Both the position numbers and the translations under genes were made by a program. The notes beneath the pieces were generated by a model that did no database searches, was not told the DNA's origin, and saw only the letters and a program-made list of their open reading frames with translations. Positions 52,351 through 61,052 of a stretch of DNA of 64,000 bases are shown in pieces. How positions within the stretch are numbered: the first letter of the stretch is position 1; every line of letters starts with the position of its first letter. This DNA comes from Sporopachydermia quercuum (lineage: Eukaryota; Ascomycota; Sporopachydermiomycetes; Sporopachydermiales; Sporopachydermiaceae): positions 4,138 through 68,137 of the forward strand of contig BCGN01000004.1 in NCBI GenBank assembly GCA_001599295.1, in the 5' to 3' direction.

Positions 52351-52908
52351 TGTGCATGTTTCTGTTTAATGTACAATAATATATGCGTATAGGTGCTTCA
52401 AAATTATAGAAATGAGAAGCAGAGATATTTTTTACTGTCATCTGAAGTGAATATCTGTAAGGCTATACTGCGAGATATATTTTATCTCCAATGCTTATTT
52501 TGTTCTTTGATAATCAGATTTGCGATACTTTTGAAGTGATTCTTACAAGATTTCACAAAGGAAGGAAGTTTAGAAATAAGGTTTCCTGTCCTTTAATGTA
52601 AGGACATAGTTGAACAATAATTTTACCACGTGACATATTAGGATATATTAATGGACACTGATTTATTTCTAAACGAGTACTATTTTCAGTTTTATGTTTT
52701 TGGATCACTATTTTATACACTATAGTTTAAAGAATTATCCTTATATTACATTATTAAGCACAGGATGGGTATTTTTGACATTGAATGAGCATTTTAGTGA
52801 AGACTCACATATGATACTAACAGTTCCATAACAATCCATAGCATTCCGATTCTATATCTTTGAATAGTCACACATATAAGGTCAGGCTCTCTCTTATGGT
52901 AGAGATTC
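52351..52908. other. intergenic with an E-box
   Basis: 560 bp upstream of the twin-CX9C gene and downstream of the HAD gene. CACGTG at 52627-52632 in cCACGTGAc (TCACGTGG on the minus strand), ~280 bp before the twin-CX9C start. No gene. Confidence 0.4.
52627..52633 (-). promoter_or_regulatory. Cbf1-type site, twin-CX9C promoter
   Basis: Minus-strand gTCACGTGg about 280 bp upstream of the ATG at 52350. In yeasts Cbf1 also controls mitochondrial and respiratory genes, which would fit. Motif only. Confidence 0.3.
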
Positions 52909-55035
52909 TTAGCGGAATTTCCGACTGCCAACAGCTATTCTCAATGTACGTTTACTTCCAATAGTAGTTCTAAATCTTACACGCTCATTCACATCCAGAA
53001 CTTTCCAATCAGTAATGGTATCAACGTTCAACGATATCTTTTTACCTTTTCTGAAACCAATAATCAATGCAGGAACCATTGATTCTACTTTGATAGTAAT
53101 ACCATTGATCACCAATCCACCTTTTACGTCATCTGATTTTGTAACAGGAGTATGATGAACACTAGAATCATGGATCTCGTTACTTTCATGCTGTTTTGCA
53201 CCACCATCAGTTCCTGTCAAAGTATCTTTTTCCATGGGATCANAGTCGTTATATTCTTCATTGTTAGTTTTAGCATTTTCTATGGTCCTACCTTCATTTG
53301 ATGCTGAATTATAAGCTGAAATTGATATCTCACCTAACACATTTTCACCCTGAACATCAGTGTTTGCTTCACTTGTTTCTATCTCACCCATCAGCTCGTC
53401 GTTGACAGCTTCACCCGGTATGTTTTCTATTCTATTCTCTTCATGATTTTCTACATCCTCAATATGACTGTATAGCCGGCCAGTAAATGCAAGCTCAGGG
53501 GTCATTTCACTAGCTGCAATAGGTGCTACCTTAACGGCATATACCCCATCAGAACTACTACCTATATGTGTTGCTTCCCACAAAATTGTATTGTCACCAC
53601 CTAATTTCTCTAAAACAGTTTTTGATAGTGCTCCTCTCGATATAATAATACTATTAGCAAGAAACTTGTAATATCTGTTGCTAAGTGGCGTGTTCTCGTA
53701 GTTGGGATCTACCCATTTTGCGTATTGAGAAAGTAACCTAACAGCATCGTCAGAGTATACTTTATAGCATGAATGATGATATGATTTAACAATACTCAAG
53801 AAACTGTTCTTATTTTCAGCATGGCTGTTCCTCAGAGAGTTATTATGCTCATAAATCATTTGACTAATTATTCTCTTCTCAACTATTGGATCAAGGTGTC
53901 TATGTTGCTCTTGAACATGTATGACATGGGCCTCTAGATTAGGTCTCAAGCTTTCACTGTATTCCTTGAGCATTTTTCTGAATCCGTTGACCTGTAAGAT
54001 CCTATCATCGTATATACTTATTTCCTTCACATTTGAGTAGTAGTCTAATAAATCGATAATCACCTGACTTTTAAAGGTCAAGGTATCAATAAAATCCCCT
54101 TTCCTGAGTACTACAGCATCAAAATCTAAACCTTTCGCTTTGACAATCTCAGGAATAACGTTCTGAAATTTGGTTTCTTTTCTACCTGTCATCATAACTG
54201 TTACAGTATTGTCATCTTCAATTGACTGTTTTGCTAACGAAACAATATCCTCATTCCACCATTCTTGCCAAGCTCTGCGTTTTTCGATATCCCAGCCTTC
54301 TCCTACATGCTGAAATACCCTTGGCTCAGCCCACCATCCGCCCTGGTTCAAACTTTTCGATGATTGAATAATAGCNATAGAAGCTGCATTGAATAGCTCA
54401 GGATTAGGTAAGGGAGAATGGAACAGTGTATTATCAAAATCATAGATATGAATAGATGTGATAGATGAAACAGCAGGTCGTTCTTTATATTGGTTTTTAT
54501 TATTATTTAACTTCACATTCCATACCTCTAATGGATTATCCATTCCTTGTATAGATCTTTTATCTTTCCCTGTCTTCGACATCTTTATATTTGCTCGATC
54601 GTAGTCACTAGGATATATTTGACTATACTCATTATTGGCATCCGACCATGTTGTCTTGCCAGCAGCGTTAGATAATGGAGTACTTGAACTGTTGGCTACC
54701 TTATCAAGATATGATTCGCCAGTTGAGTATTCTGGTTTATAGCTATCAATATATGGCTGCGCTCTTTGGTTTAAAGATGTAGTTGCCCAATCTAGTGGCT
54801 TAATACTATTTTTCTTATTGCTAGAAGAATTTTCATATTCATTATACTTATTATTGAAGGAAGGAGCCCAGGAAGATCCAGAATCATAATTTTCTTGCGA
54901 CTTTCTACTATCATTGGTATTAGGATAGAAGAAGTTCTGAGTACTCATACTGTCACTCTGTGAGAACATGTCAGTAGTCAGATAATCGAAAGTCCTCGCA
55001 CTTAATAATCTCCTCAATTGTTGGTTTGTAAGCAT
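52909..55035 (-). CDS. HAD-like 'Swiss Army Knife' RNA-repair-family protein
   Basis: A 708-residue protein from a clear ATG at 55035. A disordered Asn/Ser-rich N-terminus (about 190 residues) precedes a HAD-fold core: IYDFDNTLFHSPLPNPELF, where D199 and D201 of DFDNT are the nucleophile and acid/base motif I; then GGWWAEPRVF and WQEWWNEDIV; VTVMMTGRKE (motif II); FDAVVLRKGDF, TLTFKSQVI; and ISIYDDR (motif IV). This arrangement matches the fungal HAD_SAK_1 domain, linked by domain-architecture studies to RNA repair, with no well-described yeast function. The region from residue ~440 contains a second domain with KVYSDDAVRL and an Asn/Glu-rich linker, ending in a basic tail. N bases at 53243 and 54376 do not break the frame. 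Confidence 0.75.
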   Translation of the reverse strand: MLTNQQLRRLLSARTFDYLTTDMFSQSDSMSTQNFFYPNTNDSRKSQENYDSGSSWAPSFNNKYNEYENSSSNKKNSIKPLDWATTSLNQRAQPYIDSYKPEYSTGESYLDKVANSSSTPLSNAAGKTTWSDANNEYSQIYPSDYDRANIKMSKTGKDKRSIQGMDNPLEVWNVKLNNNKNQYKERPAVSSITSIHIYDFDNTLFHSPLPNPELFNAASXAIIQSSKSLNQGGWWAEPRVFQHVGEGWDIEKRRAWQEWWNEDIVSLAKQSIEDDNTVTVMMTGRKETKFQNVIPEIVKAKGLDFDAVVLRKGDFIDTLTFKSQVIIDLLDYYSNVKEISIYDDRILQVNGFRKMLKEYSESLRPNLEAHVIHVQEQHRHLDPIVEKRIISQMIYEHNNSLRNSHAENKNSFLSIVKSYHHSCYKVYSDDAVRLLSQYAKWVDPNYENTPLSNRYYKFLANSIIISRGALSKTVLEKLGGDNTILWEATHIGSSSDGVYAVKVAPIAASEMTPELAFTGRLYSHIEDVENHEENRIENIPGEAVNDELMGEIETSEANTDVQGENVLGEISISAYNSASNEGRTIENAKTNNEEYNDXDPMEKDTLTGTDGGAKQHESNEIHDSSVHHTPVTKSDDVKGGLVINGITIKVESMVPALIIGFRKGKKISLNVDTITDWKVLDVNERVRFRTTIGSKRTLRIAVGSRKFR

Positions 55036-55707
55036 ATCAGCTCCTTTAATTCTGTTCGTTTTGCCATTGGCTCCAGGTAATTTTTTTCAGTTACTAGAAT
55101 GTATTATATGTATTTTAATATGAAAACTGTAATTGGAATGGATTATCATTGTCAACTAGGAACGCATAAGGTTTTTGGTTTACTTTGAAAATTAACCTTG
55201 CTAGGTTAAGTTAGGTTAGTATTGCCGATGGCTAAATGTGTTAGGTTTGGTGAGGACGATGATGGATCGTTCCTTGATGAAAAGCCAGATAATCAAAAAG
55301 AGAAAGGATTGACTCGATTGATATTTTTGAATAATGAAAGAGTAGACTAAAAAAATTTCTCTTCATCTAGATGTTGCCATTATATGTGACATCGTTTAAA
55401 GTGCTAAGCTTGATAAACCTGAGNCTCCACTTAGAATAGAGAGACCTAACAGACCTATTTAATGGATTTCTTTTGATCAATAAATCTGTACAGTAGTTTG
55501 AAAAAAACTATCGCCAGTTGAATAAAACATTAATTAGCTACTCATTTTGAGTATATCAAGGATTTTATATACCTACTTGCATTATATAATACTTTCTCTG
55601 TTACATCATATGCTTCTATCATCATCTTGAAGCTATTACAATACTTGAAATACACAACATCCGTTTCTTGTCTTTCGTCATATCATTTATCAACGTTATT
55701 ACTATTA
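55036..55707. other. intergenic, no gene seen
   Basis: 670 bp upstream of the HAD protein and downstream of the acidic protein gene. Contains ctaggttaagttaggtta-type low-complexity repeats near 55200-55218; nothing else. Confidence 0.4.
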
Positions 55708-56847
55708 TTATCCCACTCTTTCTAACACTCCTTTATAAACATCAGATACCTCTGCGTGGAATCCACCTATCTTCACAACTTCATTAGTAACAACAACTCT
55801 AGTCCGTTCAGCTATGGATTCTAGCCTCACTCTTTCAGTACCGTTCATCTTCTCAACTTCTATATACCTCAAAACATGAGAATCTGAATCAGCAACTGGC
55901 AATGAACCATCAAGTAAGGAGCAAAATATTTGATCCATTTTGCTAAAGAACCGAAAAAAAAATAGAGGATCATCAATTGGTAAATTAGCAATCCATTCAA
56001 TTGAGTCATCTGATATCTTAATCAAGTACTGCGTTTGACCAAATAATAGATTCAAAGTGGATTTATTAGTAAAATTTTCGGAATTCACTGCTGATGATAT
56101 TATAGAATACCATATTAAATCAACGATCTTTTCAGCATCTCTCAGAATCTCACTCACCTTGGTATACCCCAATGGAGGTTTGTGACTATCTTCATCGTCA
56201 TTGAATCTTTGTATATACTTCCTCGTGATCTTTAAGAGCTCATCATCAAGGAAATTAATGAACTTCGATTGCTGAGAATGTGATAGTCTCCTGTGGAAAC
56301 TATTGTGAGGTGGTTTGGTTAACGATGAAAATGCGTCGACATGGTACTTCCTTTCTGATGCATATTTAATAGGAGTACCAGGGCAAGTTTTGGATCGATA
56401 ATTGCCTGTTTCGAAAGGATTGACTGTAGGTTTATCTAGCTCGATTGGTCCTTCAAATGAATCTCCAACACTAAAATTTGAGCAAGCATTCAGTTGGGGC
56501 AATAAATCTATTTCATTCCTGTTTCTTACGTTCTCATCATCAGAGTCGTCGAGTTGGAGTGCAGTTTCAATATCTGCACCAGAGTTTGGTACCTCAGAAT
56601 CCGTAGTTATAGCACTGTATTGATTATCTAACATCTGCTCATCTTCNTTATCATCATCTATGTCTAGATCTTCATCATCAACGCTGTCTTCAATTACTTC
56701 GCTAGCAGTTGGTCTGATTGGTATAGGGATATCTTCACTATCATCGAAGTCATCAATATCAAGATCAATGTTTATCTTTGACGATGAAGCTGTATCATTG
56801 GGGCTATCCAAATATGTTGGATTAAACTTCGGTCGTTCAGAAGTCAT
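55708..56847 (-). CDS. acidic protein of unknown function
   Basis: The frame is open further upstream to 56973 but only from a TTG, so the ATG at 56847 is chosen, giving 379 residues (starts MTSERPKFNPTYLDSP). The N-terminal half is highly acidic and disordered (DLDIDDFDDSED, DDEDLDIDDD), with Ser/Thr-Pro motifs as for phosphorylation. The C-terminal half (from ~190) looks folded: FHRRLSHSQQSKFINFLDDELLK, GYTKVSEILRDAEKIVDLIW, GQTQYLIKISDDSIEWI and DPLFFFRFFSKMDQIF. It reads like a conserved yeast protein; similarity to the unnamed S. cerevisiae nuclear protein Yjr056c is a guess from pattern, not something I can show. One N at 56647. Function unknown. Confidence 0.65.
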   Translation of the reverse strand: MTSERPKFNPTYLDSPNDTASSSKINIDLDIDDFDDSEDIPIPIRPTASEVIEDSVDDEDLDIDDDXEDEQMLDNQYSAITTDSEVPNSGADIETALQLDDSDDENVRNRNEIDLLPQLNACSNFSVGDSFEGPIELDKPTVNPFETGNYRSKTCPGTPIKYASERKYHVDAFSSLTKPPHNSFHRRLSHSQQSKFINFLDDELLKITRKYIQRFNDDEDSHKPPLGYTKVSEILRDAEKIVDLIWYSIISSAVNSENFTNKSTLNLLFGQTQYLIKISDDSIEWIANLPIDDPLFFFRFFSKMDQIFCSLLDGSLPVADSDSHVLRYIEVEKMNGTERVRLESIAERTRVVVTNEVVKIGGFHAEVSDVYKGVLERVG

Positions 56848-58314
56848 TTCAATCAGTATTATATTATAAGGACTTAAGTTAGTATTAAATACGTAACTGT
56901 TGATAGGACGAGCACTAATGCTATGACTTGTGATAATATGAGTAAGGCGATTCTTGCTATGACGATCGATCAACTAATCTTTTCTATTGGCTTTTGCACT
57001 ATTTCTGCTTCTTGTGACAAGTCTTTTCAATGGACAAACACTTATATGTAAGAATATAATCAATTCTATTTCACAGTTATAATTCTGTTAATCGATACTT
57101 TATTATCTTATTGTGTCAATTATTTCTTTCCTTTCTTATTATTGGAGAAGCGCAACTAATTGTTTAATAGTTTGTTAGGTTTCTAACTTTATTTAGTTAA
57201 ACCTATATTGGTATTTTTGCAATATTCACTAAGCCTATTTATTATAATAGGCATAATGTTATGACCTGCACAATCTGAAATTCATGGGGTACATACATAT
57301 ACATATATCAGGTACAACAGTTCTTGTTCTTTAGTAAAACCCCGGGTATTTATTTAATTTCCTATTTCTTGAGTACAAAATAAAATCAATAATAACCGTT
57401 GTTTTTTTGAGCTAAAATCAGTAGCGTACCCGTTTTCACGTTATTAAGGTCAAAATTATTATTAGTAAAAACTTCTGGTCACTTGCATCTTGTTCCGTAA
57501 GCATGATCATAAAGTTAGGTTTATGCTAGATAAGGGAATTTGTATCTCAAGTTCAAAATAAAGATTTATCCCTTCCTTTGTTCTAATGTCTATTGATGAT
57601 AAGTGATGATGGGAGCCAGAGAATTGAATGTGAACAAAAGGATGGATCCTACGAGTACAGTAATGAATTAAGTTGGTTATAAAGCATGTGACTGTCTTGC
57701 TTCTTGGCTGATAGGGGATGGAGGATTTTGGTGTAAGAAGCTGCAAGGTAGATTGTACTTTGTGAGGTGTGTGTTATGTTATATTGATTAGATTGCCCCA
57801 TATTACCAAAGAAAGTAGTAGGAAACTATCCTGGCAAATAAGATTTGTTGGTGGACTATAGCTATATAGCTATATTGTACATAAGAATATACCCTAACTG
57901 TTAGGTAATGTGGATAGCTATACAGTTCTATTATTGTCTTACTTCCAATGAAAAGAATCCATTGAAATTCATAGCTGATCAAGTTGAAAATGCAAAGCAT
58001 TTCCAATGCTAATGCGAAACTTAGTTCACTTAATTTATCGCAGAACAAGCTTGCACTTGGGTTCCGGAACATGAACTATATGAACATTCCAATAGTATTG
58101 AATTATTACTAATATACTAAGACTCATGTAAGCCAATCGAAAGTCTCGAACGGATACTCATGCCGTCTGTTTGATGGTCAATTGTTAGATTTGACAGCAT
58201 TTCTCGATAGTATCCCCAGCCTAAGAGAAATATACACCTAGAGCAAGAGTTACAATTAACTTGTTTTAATGGTCTTTATCTTCAATTTTATTGCAATACA
58301 CAATTTATCTCCAA
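56848..58314. other. intergenic, no gene seen
   Basis: 1.5 kb between the acidic protein start and the PXA gene stop. Minus-strand frames at 57507-57746 and 57803-58072 lack family features. AT-rich, no RNA gene recognised. Confidence 0.4.
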
Positions 58315-60072
58315 TTAGCTGAGCATATCCTTTATCTCTTCTGGTGTAGATGTATACAGTTCAGGCAAAACAGAACCAACAATACAATCAAGAAAGTTGT
58401 ATACAAGATGCTTATTTATTTCTCGATTATTAAACAAATTCAGGATTTCATTCAATGTCTCGTCCTTGTCCTGACCTAACAGATGTGTATGAAGATTAGG
58501 AGGAATCAATCCCAGCATTAATTGTTTGACCCTAGTTCTAGTATTCTCAACTTCTTCCTCAGTTGGCTCAATTCGCGGTGGTCCCATAATATCATCAAAA
58601 GGAAACAAATTCCTTCTTGAGGCATTGATGATAGCAGCAACTAATCCTGGCGAGATGGTTGATGTAACCAAATGAGCACACATTCTTTGGATTATTCTAC
58701 CAATTTTCTGGCCAAAGGAAGTACAAGAAAATGATTTCAGCACACCCATAACTAAAGGCTTGCTGTTTTCTAGCTGTAATAAATCAATCAGAAATCTCAC
58801 TATTCCATACTGAAATATAGCAACTTCAGCTTCCAATTCTGCGTCACCACAAGCTCTCTTACGTTGAGTATGAGCAGGTTTGGAATTACTACCCAGAGCA
58901 TCTGATATATCAATAGCCTGATCAGAGACCCTTTCCACGTCTTGTTTTGAATCTCTTAGAAAAACATTCCAGCTGCCTTCTTCAAAAGACGCTTTGTTTA
59001 ACAGAAATTTGGGAAGCAACGAATGATCAGAAAATGAGGCCAACAATGTAATTATACGACCACCGGCGTAAATACTATTCATTACTGTTTGAACCGTTGT
59101 CTGTGCTTTCAGTTTGGCCATGGGCCAAGCTGTCATTAAATCAAGTTTCAATATTGATTCCACAAAAGGTGTTGTTTCTCCGTTCTCTAGTGGTTCTCCA
59201 TCTTTTAAACCTGCCTGCGAATTATCCTTGCGTTTGTCCAATTCCACCTTCTTCCCTCGTGGATCCGGTTTATCTAGCTTTTCGGTTAAAATCTCCAGCA
59301 GCTTCTCTAGTACCTCATATAACATATACGGATTGCTTAGTTTCTCTATCACATTTTTCAGTAGTAAATCTGAGATCAGAACTTGTACTAAATCTCTTAC
59401 AGCATCGACTTGAGATTCTTCTAAAGGCAGCAATAACAAGACTATTCCTTTACTAATACTACGCAAATAGTATATCTCCTTTTCAGGATCATTATAATCA
59501 ATAGCAAAGTGCGGTTGTAAGCTGTGAAATGCATCCTCTAAAGTTGTATACGGTAACAGTGATGTCCCTATTCTAGTCTTTGCTGCTCTACAGTTATTCA
59601 CGTGAGTATCAAGAATTAATGGGACATCGTTCAGTAGTAACTCCACCAGATCAATTTTCCTGACTCTTTCTTCAAGTCCCCGAACAATATGTGCTGCTAT
59701 ATTGATGATTTCCTCTGTGAATTCTGAATCATCAGTTATTTTATTGTACCAGCTGTTAATAAACTGCTGCTTGAACAAACCTATCAACGCATACAACTCT
59801 GTATCAACAAGATTCGAACTGGTTAGCGCAGGTAAAATATCCGATATCTGGGTGCTCCTAGGTGCATTCGGAAAAAAGTTTCTTCTGACTAAATGCTCGG
59901 TGTATTCAAATGTATCTTTGTTAAGGAGAACTGCTGGACTGAGTGTCTTGCTTTGTTGTTTATAACGTATGGGGTGTTTTGAGAATTTGCTCAATTGTCT
60001 TTTATTCACCAAGAAATCACCATCCTTGCTAACTGCATGAATATTCAGCCGGTGAGTATGTTGCTTGCTCAT
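58315..60072 (-). CDS. PXA-domain protein (Nvj3/Pxa1-like)
   Basis: A 585-residue, soluble, helical protein. Residues ~95-270 form a PXA domain: VDTELYALIGLFKQQFI, SWYNKITDDSEFTEEIIN, AHIVRGLEERVRKIDLVELL, VPLILDTHVNNCRAAK and YLRSISKGIVLLLLP, matching the phox-associated domain of sorting nexins and of the stand-alone proteins S. pombe Pxa1 and S. cerevisiae Nvj3. The C-terminal third (from ~400) resembles the nexin-C-like region (VRFLIDLLQL, GLVAAIINASRRNLFPFDD, TRTRVKQLMLGLIPPNLHTHLLG). No transmembrane segment, so membrane association would be peripheral. The ATG at 60072 is clear. It is divergent from SCC2 across ~980 bp. Likely role: membrane-contact or endosomal sorting; inferred from family only. 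Confidence 0.8.
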   Translation of the reverse strand: MSKQHTHRLNIHAVSKDGDFLVNKRQLSKFSKHPIRYKQQSKTLSPAVLLNKDTFEYTEHLVRRNFFPNAPRSTQISDILPALTSSNLVDTELYALIGLFKQQFINSWYNKITDDSEFTEEIINIAAHIVRGLEERVRKIDLVELLLNDVPLILDTHVNNCRAAKTRIGTSLLPYTTLEDAFHSLQPHFAIDYNDPEKEIYYLRSISKGIVLLLLPLEESQVDAVRDLVQVLISDLLLKNVIEKLSNPYMLYEVLEKLLEILTEKLDKPDPRGKKVELDKRKDNSQAGLKDGEPLENGETTPFVESILKLDLMTAWPMAKLKAQTTVQTVMNSIYAGGRIITLLASFSDHSLLPKFLLNKASFEEGSWNVFLRDSKQDVERVSDQAIDISDALGSNSKPAHTQRKRACGDAELEAEVAIFQYGIVRFLIDLLQLENSKPLVMGVLKSFSCTSFGQKIGRIIQRMCAHLVTSTISPGLVAAIINASRRNLFPFDDIMGPPRIEPTEEEVENTRTRVKQLMLGLIPPNLHTHLLGQDKDETLNEILNLFNNREINKHLVYNFLDCIVGSVLPELYTSTPEEIKDMLS

Positions 60073-61052
60073 TTGTAGTAATTCCTGGTTACTCTGTCAG
60101 TAATATGTTATATCATAGAGCTGATTGATGCAGATAATGTTAGGATCATCCTCAATTGTGAATAGCAATAGTTATTATATTAAAGTTATACCAAGAGATT
60201 CAAGAAGCAAAATGAAAGTAGCAAGATAAACATATTAGCAATGTTGGTAAATGAAAAATTCTAACAAATCCAGTTCTTGCCCCATGCTCTTACAATGAAA
60301 ATCTCCCTATCAATTGTTATTCCTCGATAAGTACATGATAGCCTTTCCACAAAACCATAATAAAGAGAATTATCGTTATCACGAAATGGTATAGACCCTC
60401 TGTAAGACCCTCGGAAAATAAAGAAGACCCCAACAGGTAAGCTGCAACTGAAGATATTTGTAATAAATCTAATAAATGCAAAGAGTATAAAACAAAGTAT
60501 ATAACAATAGTAATATTGAAAGCTGAAACTGAAGAGCACTTGTAATTGAAAAGAAAAGGCAAAAAGTCATCAATTACTTTCATTCAGATGACTCTTTGTC
60601 ATCCTAAATCGAAAACCTTCGTCTTCCTTCTTCTCCAGATAAAACACCTTCTCACCTTCTGTCTCTTGTTAGTACCCTGATATGAGACACCTAACCTCTT
60701 TTTCCTTTTATGGAAATATTCACTTTCCCCAACACCAAAAGGAAACCAACTCGATAAATAATTCACGCGTGGAGATATGTAAATGCGATGTTCGAAACTC
60801 CACAAGTCAAGCAAATATAGATACATCTTGATAGAATGTATGTTATTCTAAGCTTAGTATGGAAAAAGTTTATCTACTATAAAAGCTATTAGTTTAGGAA
60901 CCTTTTTTGTATTTTAATATGGAGGGAACATACTATTACAGTATACTCATTTTCAATAGCTTTTATCATAAAATAATTGAATGAGCAGTCAAATAGGCTC
61001 TATGTCAAACCTTTGTCTCATTGTATTATAGAAAGCATTTGTGGTAATCAAA
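60073..61052. other. divergent PXA / SCC2 intergenic region
   Basis: 980 bp. An ATG-started minus-strand frame of 88 codons (60317-60583) is rich in hydrophobic residues but overlaps another hydrophobic frame in the same T-rich stretch, so it is not called. No RNA gene seen. Confidence 0.35.

Noticed and set aside
56848-56973. 42-residue N-terminal extension of the acidic protein
   Set aside because: Starts at TTG; the first ATG is at 56847.
60317-60583. 88-codon membrane protein on the minus strand
   Set aside because: T-rich DNA gives hydrophobic translations in two overlapping frames; no family features or splice context.
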